Positions 30,001-45,000 of a stretch of DNA of 64,000 nt are shown here, piece after piece. The DNA is taken from NCBI RefSeq assembly GCF_005239225.2, contig NC_133297.1, forward strand, positions 13,752,147 to 13,816,146, given 5' to 3'. The notes under the pieces are model-generated. The model saw nothing but the letters and a program-made list of their open reading frames with translations. It ran no database searches and was not told the DNA's origin. The number at the start of each line of letters is the position of its first letter. Position 1 is the first letter of the stretch. The position numbers and the translations under genes are program-made. This DNA comes from Populus alba (Eukaryota > Streptophyta > Magnoliopsida > Malpighiales > Salicaceae).

Positions 30001-33000
30001 GAATTTTCTTTCCAATTTTGCTGTCCATAAATGACAAAATGAGAAGACATGTGCATCATCTTTCAATTGAAGAACCAAAGGATCATCTCAGCAACTAGCA
30101 TGAATGATATGCCTACAAATATACAGTTGGACACTGCTAAAAACATTAGGAATTATTGATGGCTTACCAATGAATTGGATGGAAGGTGTTTGACACCTTG
30201 GTGAGCAAGGTCTCCTGCTGATGCAAAACATAAACCAAGAAAGAAAAGGAAAAAGAAAGATCCAATCAACAATGGCTCTGATTGTCAAAATAGACAAATG
30301 GTGTAAGATAACATGAAAACATAGTAGCCTGCCAGAGGTATATAAGAACAATAAACCTCAACTCGAATCAAAGAATTGAAAAGAATATGAAACAAAAAGC
30401 ATAATTCTCTAAATTTAAGTTTAAGATATTCCGTCAAAGGATATGATATCTTGACATCTTGCCTCCTGAAAATGAGTTTCCAAGGGGAAGATGAGACCAC
30501 TACAAACTTGCAGGACTAATTTAATGAGATAGATTATAATTTAGTCCCTCTGTTTTTTAATAGAATTTTAAATTAATCCCTGCTATTTGGAAATTATAAC
30601 TAATTATTTGGATTCATGTTGACAATTAATTCATGTTACTTCTATAATAAAATACCCATAATGCCTTTTATGGTAAAAGTAGGCTTACAAAAACAACACA
30701 CTTTTGTGTTTTCAAGGTTTCAAATGCACATAAACTCCGTTCATTGTTGTGTTTATATCAGCTCTGCGAGTTTCCTAGGGCTGTCACCAACACATGAGTC
30801 AATCAAATTCATAACCAAAACTGAAATATCAAGGAACTGCAAACATCCCAACACTACAGTTAACACATAATTCTAACATAGTGCCAGTCTTTCAATTGCT
30901 TTGTTAACAAAACTAGGGATCACAGTGTACAGTTAACACATAATTCTAACAAAGTGCCAGAGCCTTTTAATTGCTTTGTTAACAAAACTAGGGATCACAG
31001 CGTTTAGCTATCACCTTTTCCAATGAGGAGTTATCATTCATAGTCTCATGGCTCTCACTATCCAAGCATATAAGGTCACCACTGTCACAAGAAATCTGCA
31101 AACAATGTGAAAACCAAACTTACAAGAGAAAAATAGCCTGCAAAAAATTAATGTGATAGACAGAGCGGAGCCACAGAGTGTTCATTAAATAACATAGCTG
31201 ATAAAATAAAACACACATCTTCCACTAATAGTGAAATAACTGTTCATCTGAAGGGGATATACACCTGGGTATATGAATATAGGGGATCATCTTTCAATTT
31301 TCATGAGCAAACTAAATGCCATACACAATTTCCCAATTATTAATTTCCTTTCAATCTAACAGTTGATAGGAGTCCATTTTAGTTACACATTTTACCTCTG
31401 AATTGTGATATCACCGCTTCTTCCTTGTGATATTTTCACATATATAGTCTCCTGCTTATGTTAACATAGTTTTCTCTCTTTATCTCTCCATCAAAGTGAT
31501 CATAAGCTCCTATAAACATGGATCTCTCAAGTCTCAACAAATAAGATTTAGCTATCTTCTAAATACATCTATCTCTTGAAATGGTATAGGGGTATAAGAA
31601 CTTGTATGGAATATATTGATGTATTCAGGTTCCTTGATGGATCACCCATGACTTGCTTGGTGAACAATAAGGGCAGGTAGTTTATACTTAACACTGTTTT
31701 GTCCTTTATTTCACAATAAACCCACAATCTGTATTTTTATTCTGTAATTAGTGTTGTGAGGATTCGACCACTCTACCTGACAAGAAATAACAAAAAATCA
31801 TTTGTTTATATAATATTGCCTCAACAATGTCCCAGAATAAGTCTTCAACTAGACGTCCTCATTAACTGGAGATAGTATTCTGAGTATCTTCTGATGTGAG
31901 CTTCATTCTTGATAATGAGCAGTGAAAAAAGAAGAAATACTACCCAAAATTCTAGAAGTGAAATACACACACAAACACAAGCACGCACAACCACATACAT
32001 ACATGCAGATAGAGAACATACTTACCCTCAAACTGTGAGGTTCTTTAAGCTCAGCCCTGGGATAATTGGAGGGAGTAATACTTTTACTAGCCTCAGCATT
32101 TTCTTTCAAAGAAGGAATTATTCTGTCTACACTCGAAACATGAGATTCAAGCTTCAAGGGTTTTGTGGTTGCAGAAGCACGAGATGACAAGCACTGTTTT
32201 TTCTCCAAGATGGATTTAGAACGTTTACTTGCATCATCTTTGTGCATGACAATACCAGACCGCTCATTCTGCAATACCACGGATTCTGAATCATTTGGAG
32301 AAAGGGCACGCTTTTGTCTACATCCCAAACCAATTTCCTTAGCTGCAGTTTTTTGCTTTTCTCTTGTACCCGTTGATGACAAACTAGCAATCTTTTGTGA
32401 TGCTGGGTTGCTTGTGTTGTGTTCAACATCAGAAGACTGAATGGTAATTTCTTGACCCTTTCGCCTACGTTTGGAAAGAGTGGTGGTAGCAGTCTAGCAT
32501 AAACAAAAATACAACATGAAATCATTAAAGAAATATGAAACAAAAGGGGAATTAGGTTAAAGATGCCTTCCAGATATATACCCCAGATATTTGAGATTTG
32601 AGAATGTGGACTACTCGTTTGACAAAACTTTCATCAACACTGAATTTAGTGAGGCATTTCAAGCTAGCCTGCATATCAAGAAAAAATTAGAAGATAACAA
32701 GCTAATTCACCAGAAAACGTAGATCCTTAAGAAAAGAAAACTTGCCTCATCACACTTCTTAACAACACTAATTCTATATAATGATGATGGCAGCGAAATC
32801 TGCTTGGGGGCAAGTGATGAGGAAATGACATTATGATTTAATTCATTTACTATGGAGATCCCAATCTCTGCCAGAATGAGCAGCTTCTGCATTCATAATA
32901 ATATTTTGGAATCAATATAGCACTATAACAATCAGAAGGTGAACAAAAGGAGGCACTCTCTAAGTGAGAATACTAACAGGAGTTTGATGAGCATCAACAG

Positions 33001-36000
33001 CATCCTCAGTTTTTTTTATAGCACGAAAAATACTGAGCAAATACAAGGCTGCTTCATTAATAAGTCCCGTGTCACCATTGACAATACTAGCATTTACCAA
33101 TGCCTGTAGGGCCCAAAAGAGGGGACTGCAGAAGAGAAGCATTATGAGTAACATCAAGGTACTAAAATTATATGAATACGAGTGCTGAGTTTGCTTCAGA
33201 TTACCCACCTGCAAAACTGAGCATATACTTGCTCATCTTGACAACCATCAGGTGGGAAGCCAGCATCATGTGCAAGAACATGGATTAGGAAAACAACTGT
33301 GTATGCTGGATAATCCATAGGTGAGCTTTCTTGCACTCCAGATGTTTGACGAATTTGAGCTTTTCTGCTATATTCCTTGATAAATTCTTCGATGTATTTA
33401 AATGACTAGAGCAAACAGTATCAACAGACATTATTTGATGTGAGACTAAACATATAGTATTTGACATTATATTTATATAAGAATCACGCAAATAAGGGAC
33501 AAAAACATACAGCATCTTGCAGATCCTTGCAGTGATCAGATGCAGCCAATGCATAAGCACAAGCATATCTGCTCGGTATAGCATGCTCCTTCAACAGCTT
33601 ATGCATTTTATCAAGGAATAATCTCCCGACAAAGGGACAGGATTCCTGCAGTTTGATAAAAGTAAAACAAAAAAAATGTTGCGGGAAGATAGCAAATTCA
33701 CTTATAAAACATACTAGCAGAGCAACCAAGAAGAAATACCATCTCTGTGGTGATTTATCCACCTGATACATGGTGGTTCATAATTTAAAATTTTGGAAGT
33801 AAACACATACATATTGATTGATTTGGGAAGAGAACTGAATGATCAGTTTATTCATTTGTCACTGAGCCTACTAGCTGTATTACTGATCACAACAACAGCC
33901 TTGCAAGATAAGTGATTGATAAAAGGATTTTAAAAGTTGCCTAGATATCCCCAAACAAACATCCAACAGACAGCAATCCGAGAATAAGTTACTCCATAAT
34001 GATCTTTTCTCAACCCATCAGAATCATCAGGCCAGAAGATACTGTTGTTTTTTTCTAGTCATTTTCATAAAAAGCAAATAGTTTCTTTCCCCAGACAAGT
34101 ACTTGGCACTTGCCACTAATAGTTTAGCAATATAGTAAAAAGAAACAAATGGTGAAAGTAGATGTCATTTCGTCTCCTAAAGGAAATGTTATGCAAATGA
34201 AGCAGGCATCAACAGCTCCCCAAATTCCATATGACAAAATGCTTTCAAAAACTTAGTCTTCATCCTTTCACATACCTTTGCCATCAAAACTGTAAAGCGA
34301 AAAATCTCTGGAGAAATATGTAAATCCCATCTCCTAGAAAGCAGAAGAACAGATTTCGCAGCAGCTAATTTGATGTGAGGCTTGTCACTTTCGCTGCCCA
34401 AAAAAGTCCAGTAACACATTTTAAGAGCCATGTTTTACATTAGGAAAAAATATAAATCAGGGAACGAAAACTGACAGGTATGTTATTTACATCCAGAGTC
34501 CATATTTTGTTTATTTATACAATCATGATCCCATTTCCTTATTTTGTTTCCAAAAAGCTACTACGATGTGTTGATTGAGATGTATTGATAATAAAGATAA
34601 TTATAATGTATTCATCAGTGTAAAATATGATTTTTCAGAGCAATGTTAACAGTCACAAGGAAAAGCTTAGGGAACTGAATTTCACCTATTTATAACTATT
34701 ATATACCCAAGGAAAACCGATGTGCATGGACATGTTTATGTTTTTCAGTCATCATTACTTTTCCTGGTGACAAACCTCACTTTAAATGCATCAAATATTT
34801 GATGTATGATTTGTCATATCTATAGATACCAATATAAATACTAACAAGCATGACAAAAAGATCTATCCATTCCGAGCATATCTCAAACTCAAGCCTGCAG
34901 AATAGATAGATCTTTTGGTCATGCATATTAGTAGAAACTGGTATCAATAGATATGACAAATCACACATCATATATTTGATGCATTTAAACACAGGTTTGT
35001 CATTGGGAAGAGTAATGATGACCTATGCGCTTCATATATTTATCTATGTTTAGTGTGCATAGCAAATATTGAGATTGCTGAAATGAAATTTTTTTCCAAA
35101 GAATACCATGAGGTGATTCCATCAAAAGTATAGCCTGTTCGAAGCAACTTTGACAAAATATCTAGCAATTCATTGATATGCCGCTTGCCATGAGATCCTC
35201 GATGTGGCAAAAAACTCTTGACAAGTGCTTTCAGCGCATAAATCTGCAAGGATAACACTCAAAAATAAGCTTTAAGGCTATGCTACAAAGCATGTGAAGT
35301 GTCTCACAAACTTAAAGTATAGCTACACCACTCACAACCGAACAAATCACGCGAATGGATTTGGATTGTCTCAACTACAGTACAAGGATGGTGTGACGAA
35401 CCAATGATTTGATTTATCTCCAATCAAACTCATAATTATGCAAAACAAACTAGTGGTTTTGGATTATCCCAAGTTCTGTACAGGAGATGGTTTGAATAGC
35501 ACAGAACCATTTACTAGACGATCATCTCAACTACTGTACAAGGAAGACACAACTTAGCAGATGATAGATAAGCGAATCAAACTCATGGTTTTGGTCACCT
35601 GCATCAGTCCAAACAATGGTTAAAGAATGACCAAGATCACTGTTAAAGAATCACAACTACTGTACAAGAATGATTTGGAAAAACTTGATAGAGTGCTCAA
35701 GTTAAATGTGTCCAAGAAACTACTCATTTATCTTGGAGGTTTTACTTCTTCATAGCTTAGCAAAATCAATCATATCATGGCAACTTATTTTAAGATCCAA
35801 CATCATTAATAATGAAACAAAAAAAATTCCAATTAACTAATACTTGAAACATGGAGCAATATCATTAGAGCAGAGAAACTGAACAAACGACAAGATTTGG
35901 AATCTCATCCCAACACTCGTTGCACTTTCTGATTTCAACTTTAGCTTCTGGTACAACCGCTAATTTTCTTATCTATATTAGATATGCTAGCACTAAAGTT

Positions 36001-39000
36001 GTTTAGCGATCAGAGGAATCTAGTCAGTCCTCCCTTGTACCAATATTGCTTGATACTCACACTTTAATGGTTTGTCAGTTAACCAATTAAGACTCAAGGG
36101 AATAAGTTCAAAATTTAGTGGTTTGAAGCAGTCTTCACACAGAAAATCACTGTCATATTTGCACTTTAAACTGATAATTCTGTGGGAAATTTCCCTTCCA
36201 TAATGCTCACCTTCAGCTTGCAAGAATCACAACACTCAGAAGTTTCGTCAGCTGAAGGTTCAACTTCAGATGATTCTGCCTACAAAGAAAGAATCCACAT
36301 TAAGTGCCACAACATTCCACACACAAATTCACACAGTACATGGGATGTTATGCAAAATTTCTTTTTGCTGCTTTATTCTGGATAAACAATAGTAGATGAA
36401 GATAAATTTTATCTTGCTTATATTACTTGAAAAATTCTTCCAAATATGTATGATCTAATCTCTTGATTTTGAGCTTCAAATGCTGAAACAGAATGCTGCG
36501 CAATACAGCCCAAGGACTGCAATATGGTTGGGGTGTTCAGCCCACTATATAGAGAATCCACAAGTTCCTGTGAAGATGGAAAATAGCCATGATAATCAAA
36601 ACACAAGCGCATATTTATTAGAAAATACTACACATTTAGATAAACACTAACAATAAGGAATTATTCATGCTGTAAAGACATTCATTTGTGATGTACAAGA
36701 AAAAAGGATAGAAGTTGCTCAATCCCGAGGAAATTGAAAAAAATAAAAAACTGTTCCTTCCAATCAAGTTTCACTAAAGAAGTGAAGCTTACCAAATTGT
36801 TAAAAGGACAAACAATAAATAAATATAATGTGAAACTATCAACACCAACATAAAACTTTGTAATGGGAATACATTGAATTCCTGCTTGGCACCAATTTGG
36901 CTCAATGGTAGTGGCCTCTTGGCTTCTATCAAGAGGTCACAAGTTCAATTCCTACTGTTTGCTTGAAATTAAACTTGTTTACACCCCATGCAAGAGGGTG
37001 GCCAAGTTAGAACCCCGCCCCTACTTTGGTGCTTAAGATTTAATCCCTCCATGGTGGGTATTAAACCTAGCATCCCCTCCCCCCTAACACTAACAATCAA
37101 CCACCTCATGATTAACCAATCAAAATTCCCTCTAATATGAACAAAAATTGGTAAACATGTGCAATATTGCAAGTGTGTGAAATCAAACATGAGCATTCAC
37201 CATATAGAAAAAAGAAAGTGGTCCCAAAAACAGAATAAGAGAGAAAAGAATTTCAAATTATAGGATATTATAATCTCCATTACCTGATCCAATATGCATC
37301 AGAAAGTTCAAAGATTTTTTTTGTGAATGTCAGTGTCAAATTGTATGAAAAATAAATAGTTCTTGTCCTAAGAAACCAGGAAATAACCCCCCCAAAAAAA
37401 AAAAATACAGCGCTTTATGTTGTGTATTGTTCTAGCCTAAGGTAGCCGGAGCCATTGGATAATTCATGAGAAATCTTGTCATATTACAAGGGCTGGGCTA
37501 ATTCGGGATTGAGTTACAACAGCCCCGGAATGGCATCGAGACTCTAGGAAATAATCTTCTTGCAGCATCATGCAAACAAGATTGTCTTGTCATCTTTTCT
37601 TTTGAAAAGGCATCAAAAGTAGGCAATGAGACAACAGCTAATAGCTTAAAGTATGGATACAAAAAACAGGAATAAAGAGAAGCTGGGAGTCCACACCTTG
37701 CAAAGTTTTGAGAAAATGAACTCATCAGAAGAACCAACCAATGAAGCAATTGCAGAAACAGCATGCTTCGACTGAAAACGAGTTCCCTTATGGCATATTC
37801 TCTCCAACAATGGATAAAACTCGCTGCATGGAGAACAAAGAGTCAAATGAAATGAGTATTGTCAAAGGCGAAAGGCTCTAAAAGGCGCCAAGCATGTAAA
37901 ATTCCTGAGGCGCTAGGTGCTTGGCCAAATGAACCAAGGCAATATGCGATAAATTAAAAAAATTATATGTATAAATTATAACATATATATATATATATGT
38001 TATAAATTAAGCGAAACTCAAAATACTGTGAAGTTTGAAATAAACTAAGTTCATTAAAAAAAATTGAAGTTTAAGAAAAAGTAAACTCAGCAAGGAAAAA
38101 AAATTCAGTTGTGAAGTTTGATAAGTGATGAACTTGAGATTTGAGAAAATGTTCTTTTATTAAAATAAAAAAAAAAGTAATTTTTTTGGCAACATAATAC
38201 CATGGATATTTAAAGTGAGAGAAAAGATGGGTAAAGGAGAAATAAGATGGAGAGAGACCGAAAGAAAAGGATGAATGAAAATAAATGAAGAAAAAACAAA
38301 CAAAAAGATGTACCTAATTCTTTGGAAAAGCGTGGCTGCCAAATATGCCTCCAGCTCATTTTTTTTCTTTTTAAATCCTACTTTTTAATTTTACAAATAT
38401 ACACTTAAATTATTTTTGGTGGTGCATGGAAAGAATATGGACAAATTGATCAAAACACATACCAATTAAAAAAAGGGAAAAGGAACATATATTTTGACTA
38501 GGTGTTTTGCTTCAGCGCCCAACGATGCTTGCACTCCAAGCAAGTGCCTAGGCAATGCCTAGTTAAATTGTGCTTTGGGGTCTCGCCTTGCCTCGCTTGG
38601 AGTGCCTAGGCAAGCACCTCAACACATATTGACAACATTGAATGAAATAGTGTTCAAGTTTTTGTGTTTCAAAAATGCTTTTGAAAAAATTTTAAAATTT
38701 TTTTTGTTTTTTTCTTTGCTTCAAATTAATATTATTTTTAAATCATTATAAAACAACCTAAGTCATTCACTATTGTACTAACCAGTAATAACTAACACCT
38801 CCCTCGAACACATTCACTTGGATTAAGCATGAAGAATATAATCAGCATAGACCATATAGGCCTATTTGTTTTTGTGTTTCAAAAATGTTTTTGAAAAAAA
38901 TTAATTTTTTTTTATTTTTTTCTTTGCTTGAAATTAATATTTTGTTTTTAGTATTTTCAAATTATTTTGATATGCTAATGTCAAAAATAATTTTAAAAAA

Positions 39001-42000
39001 ATAAAAAAAAATTATTTTGATGCATTTCCAAGCAAAAAACACTTTGGAAAGCAATAGTCATTACACTCCCAAACATATATAATCTGATCCAGATTTTGAA
39101 CTGATGGAAAGTTACATTTGCTTACAAAATGAAATGTAGTCCCAATATCATCATAAGGCATTGTGAAGTTACCTGAATTTGGCTTTAAAATGAGGGCCTG
39201 CTTTGGCCAAGACTTCAACCAGCGTATCATTAATTGAATTGTTTTCTTCTAACAGCAATTGAAACTGCTCTTCCAAACCCCGCATAAAAGAGGGGTAAAC
39301 ACTGATAATAGCCTATATTACGCAATGTGTCAGTTATATTGATTGAACTGGATTTTCAGTAAAGAAAATGCAAATTTATATGATAAAGAAGCTCTCATTT
39401 GAGCATCATTAACATTGCTATTATAACACTTAAAGAAGCTCTAAAATTAAAATATATGCCAACTGCTTCCACAAATCAAATCCTATTCCGAGGCTGCCAC
39501 CACCACTGTAAAGAAAAATGCATATTGATGCACCAAATAACTCTGAAGCTTCTGTTGAAGTAGGGACTAAAATGCTAGTGTGTGACAAGCTAGTAGTCTG
39601 AAGTGATATCATCTTAGCTTAACAATCATTCAGAAGATTGCCTGAACATTGACAACCACTTAAATAAAATTCAAATATTTAAATCTTAAAGCCAAGGTGT
39701 TCTAATCTAAAGGAGTGAAAAACATTTTGCAATCCCGTGCAGCCACCTATAAAATTTGAGAAAAAAACATTTAGAACAAATTTTGTTTTCATCAAGAAAC
39801 TTGATTATTTCCAACCATTGTATTTGGAAGAGTTCACAGTCCAGTGGGCAAGAATTTGCCATCAGTTTTGTCTAATTTTTGGATCTCATATCCCAACAGA
39901 GCATTTTAATGCCATTTCATCACCACTTTGAAAAAAAAAAAAAAAAGAGGAAAAAGGGAGCTGTATACAAATCTAAAAAGCAATTATCCTTACCAGAAGC
40001 AATTTAGCAGAGGCCTTGAGATGTTGTTCAAAACCACTGCTGGAGATATGATCTAAAATATATTGAACATGCTCTGGGCTGAATATGTTAAATGAGCATT
40101 TTGAGGAGAGTAATTGTAGAAACTCAAAATGTGGATGCTTGTCTCCTATCATTTTCAGAAATTTATCCTGAGAAAAAGAGCGTGTAATATACAATAAATT
40201 AGGTAATATTTAAAATAGGAAGGGAAGAACGTTATATATTTTCACAAATAATAAAGATTGAAGTAAGCTCATGAATAGGACTTATTAAAGGAAAATGACA
40301 CATCCATCGAATTAAAGCCACACTCACCTCCATTAGCATAGAACTCTCAAACCATAGAAGAAAACAGTGGTAAGATGAGCACATGAACACACAAAAAACA
40401 GTCGCTCATCATACAGTAGGACTAGAAAGTTACAACAACATGAAAACTGGAAATCATGGCGGCTAAGGAAGTAAAGTACAGAGCAGCAAGAATCAGTAAA
40501 GTGCACCCTGTCTGATCCAGTAGTGCTGATAAGATAGGTGTGAAGCTTAAAGAAAAAATGAGTGCCTTTCACATTATTTTAGCAAAATTGAGAATAAGAT
40601 CGAGTGTATTGGGCTTCTGTAACTGGAGCAAATATTTTCTAGTTTATAACATGACACAGTTGACCTGAAACCCGACTAAGTTTCACCTCGAAGTCTCTAG
40701 CAAGAAGCAAAATTTGATTCTCAAATAGTATGGAACATTTTAAGATGAAGATGCAAAGAATTCAAGACAACCATTATAAAATTGACCCAGCTCACTAAGA
40801 TCCTTTGTTTTAGCAAATCAATAGAAGCAATTACAGCATGTGACAACAATACAGAAAGATAGTTGACGGTAATAATAAATAAGGCAGGACATAAGTTGTA
40901 TTGTGATTGATATTTTCTTTCAATTACACCAGAGAAGGAAGAGAAGTGAACTACACACTCTAGTTTGCTGGGCACTTTTAATTGTTCGATCATCCAATAA
41001 TTGCTCCAGTGCAATGAAAATCTTGCTATCTTTCATCTGGTTCAATTTATGGAAGCACTCTTCTGCCTTCAAAGGATCTGGAAAGGATGCTGACATTTTC
41101 ACAAATGAATTTTTTATTCTCCTCTCCATTTCTTCTGAACTGCTGTCCTGCAATATGTATTTATAAAAAAACATTTATCACAGCCAAGAATTAATAAACA
41201 AAAATGCATGAAGCTGTGCTACTGAGCACCCTGACATTTAACATAAGTCAAATAATAAAAGTCATACTCTAGCCATTCAAACAAAAAACTCAGGTCAGAA
41301 AGTGAGAAGTACAATAAAACTTTTTGCATGCATATGTGCACTTTATATCAATCACGTTAATCCGATATGCATGAAAGTTTCAGACACTTGATCTACTAAA
41401 GTTTCATCAAAATGGACAAGCAAGTGAAATTGTCAAAAAGCTTCTCAGTAGCAGCCACAATGCTCTAATTTATACCTTCTCTTTCTTCCGTTGTGCCAAA
41501 AAAATTTGCATTTCAGTCTGCAGCCTGAAAACAAAGACACATGGTAAAAAACAGCCATTTCTATCCTAATTACAGTAGCACTCATTATCAATACCTTCCC
41601 TTCTGAGATAATATAGATATCAGTGCCTTCACGTGAGAAGAAGTGAAAAGAGAGAACAATTGGATCCAGTGCCTTGTCCTTTCCTCGACAGGAAGAAAGA
41701 CAGGAAATAAATCCTCTGCAATAACAAGCTCCATGTTTTGGGGCCTGGAGAATATAGATAAAATATTACATCCAATAACATAATTTAGATTAGTGGATTA
41801 ATTAGTCAAAAGAAGTGAAGGATCAGACCTGAAATCCTTACAATCTTTATCATAGGAAAGCATCAAGACTTTACAAGGAATCTGTTCAAAGTGATCACTT
41901 GCTGTCATGAGGCCTTCAGAACACATGATACAATAATCTCGATATACCTCCATCAACTTCTCCAAAGCCTTCTTTCTGACAGATATCTGCACAGTAAGTA

Positions 42001-45000
42001 TGAGTTAGACCAGATTTTTCCCACATAAGTAGACAGCTTTCGTTCAAGTGAACAGAAACTTCTGAAGAAGAATTACCTTCTTATCCCGAAGTCTTTCAGA
42101 AACTTTTGATATTAGTTCGGGTGGAAAAAACCTCAGGTTAGTCCTGGCAAGATCACAGGCAACAACAGCAGCCTGTGTTCGCACTCTATCATCAAAGTCC
42201 AGCAATCGACCTTCAAGAACAGCTGATTCATTGACATGAGACAGGTTAGATTTCAAAGACCCTATTTATTGACAAGTAAACTCACTTGCTGAATCACTTA
42301 CTAAGTATTTCACGTGATACATTCCCAGAGGGATTGGCCATGTAGCATGCTTTAGCACACTGCAAAACACTAAGTCTAACTTCTGCTGATTTATCAGAGA
42401 ATCTATTTTTGAACTCTACAAAAAGACTGTGGTATTTCTGTACAGCATGATGCTCGGGTAGTGCCAGGAGCTTTCCAATTAAATTAACAGCTTTTATTCG
42501 GACATCAACCTGATCTGTCTAGACAATAGAATTCAAAGTTTATTTTAATGAAGATCAGAGGATAACTTTCCAAAAGAAAAGAGGAAAAGAAACGGAATAA
42601 ATAACAGTAAATTGCAGGTAATAGGAAAAACAACAAATGTTCCTTTAAGAAGACATGGAAAAACTTTGCAATATTCAGCCCATGTGATAAAAGTGAGATG
42701 TCATACACCTTCAAAACAAAGATGCAATGCTATGATAGATTAGGACAAATGAGTTAGAGAAGGATGTCGTACCAGTAACTCTTGAGTCAAGTTGGGGATG
42801 ACACCAAGAAGCATATGAGGAGCACACTGGAAAACTTGAAAAAGGATTTCATGGTAAAATTCCTTAAGCTCACTCTCAACAGCATCTCTGTCTAAGAAAC
42901 AAGATGTTAAAAACCCACAAACAAATGGTTCAAGCTTTTCTTCACAAGTTTGGATGACAGATGCAGCAAGCTGAGATGCAGCAGGAGTTGCAGCCTGTGG
43001 GGAAAAAAACAGAAGGGGAAGGGGGGATGATGAAGTCAGGCATCAGGAATTGGCCCAAAGCAGAAAGGATTTCAGATGAATCCAAATGTTAGAGCTAGAC
43101 AGTTTACTACCAAACCAGTAACTGATAGATCTAGTCAAGAGAGCAAATACTGCATGTTCAAACATCCAACCCAAAGCCTCAAGCTAGTGCAAGAAGAGGT
43201 CCACGAATTTAAGCCATACTTAAGGCATAACAAATAGATTTCCAGTCATAGTAATTTATATATTTCAGCCATGAATCACAAACCCTTGGCAAGATTTCAG
43301 GCATGAATTTTTACACAGTTGAACTGCTTGCTCCATTCAAGAAATGCCCGTCAAAGACATTCAAAACCCAAAGAGAAAGAACTGGTCAAGTTAGATCTAA
43401 CATATAAAATTCATGCATTTGTCCACTGTACAAGCAAAAATCACTGGTCTCAAATCTAATTTGACATTTAACAAGTTTGTCACAAGAAATAATCGCTGCA
43501 AGCTGTATGAACCAAAACAAGATATTGTACAAATACTAACCTTTCCTTCCTTTATAAGATTCAGCAAAATCACATCCAAAAGTGCTTGAGAAGCCTCCTC
43601 ATTTAAAACATGTTTCATTATAGACAGAATCTCATCAATCAAAGACTGCTGGTGATGTTCCCTGCAAAGGCAGAATACAGTGCCATGAATAGTTCTGCAT
43701 TAGCAATACAGGCAAGGAAAACAGCAAACGGCCAAAACATATTATCATAAAACTAAAGAAAGTACCTGAGCTACATGCAAACAACAAGTAACCTCAATTA
43801 TATGACTTCATCTCCCTCCAAAACTCATTGGTTGGTCAAATTTTTACAATAAAAGAAAAAATATCCACAAATGGTCATACTGTAAGTATTGACTGGAAGT
43901 TGATGAGCAAAGGACCCAGGTTCAAAAGACAGGGAGTACATATATTGGTAACGAGATCAGTGCAGGAAAGAAAATTTTATTTCATATACTTAATCTAGTT
44001 AAACACGGAGAGTATGATATTAGCAGGAGCTCCGTGTCTAGGCTCTGAGGTGACACTATCAATAAGTATTCATTACAAGGAGGTGCTGTACTATGCAACT
44101 TTAATTGAGAGTTTCAACATCTTCAGCTTTAGCCAACCAAGTTTGCTTCACAGCACATAGTTAAGATCCAAAAGGGAGAAAAAAAGAGGAAAAAGAAAAC
44201 ATCAAGAAAACCATAGAATAAATCAAGCACGCTATTTTCAATTATGTTGCCTGAATTAGCAAATACAAAAAAAAAAAAAACCCGAGAAAAGAGAAAAGAG
44301 AGAGCATTCTAACCTCACAGAAGAGAAAAAAATTTTGAACATTTCAAGAACAAGATCGTGGCAGTCAACATCCAGCATAATCACACAGCATTTACAACGT
44401 GCCACAGTTTCCAATACTTTTACTCTCCTGAAAAAGTGTGGGCTAGCAGTATCACTGAGCTCCTTGAACATGTTGAGAAAAAGTATAAATATATCCTTCG
44501 AAAAGAAAACCGGATCAATGTCAGTCGCAGTCATTATTTATCAATATTCTGAAGAGATGTCAGCACAATTGCAAACATGCAGATTCATGTTGCTTCTATT
44601 CACAAGCACACAGATGCACGTAAAGAAGAGCATCCAGAAATTGTGATAACATGCTAAAAACACAAGTATGAGCATGGAAAGAGTCTCATTACCCTCAGAT
44701 ATTTGTCCTCGAAAGGAGGCTCCGGTGCCAGGACCCGAAACACTTCACTGACACAGATTGCCACCAAAAGTTTGACTTCTTTGTCAGTATGCTTAATAAG
44801 ATCGTGCTTCAGAATAGACTTCCTCAAGGGCTTTATAGCAGCTTCTAACTTCTTCGTAGCTTCTGCCTTTTTTAAAGTTTCCAAAGGCTGTTCAATTTGT
44901 GACAAAGCATTTGCAGCTTGCTACAAATAAAAATTATTAAAATTAACCAAATCTAAACAACCTTGACAAATAAATATATAATGATGTGCAGAGAAAATCT

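Noticed and set aside
31909..32440. Plus-strand frames of 91-92 aa
   Set aside because: Antisense of PDS5 exon 24, which is confirmed by phase and position in the family.
36898..36952. tRNA gene
   Set aside because: A and B boxes are present but no acceptor stem, anticodon arm or CCA-proximal pairing is evident; treated as a SINE.
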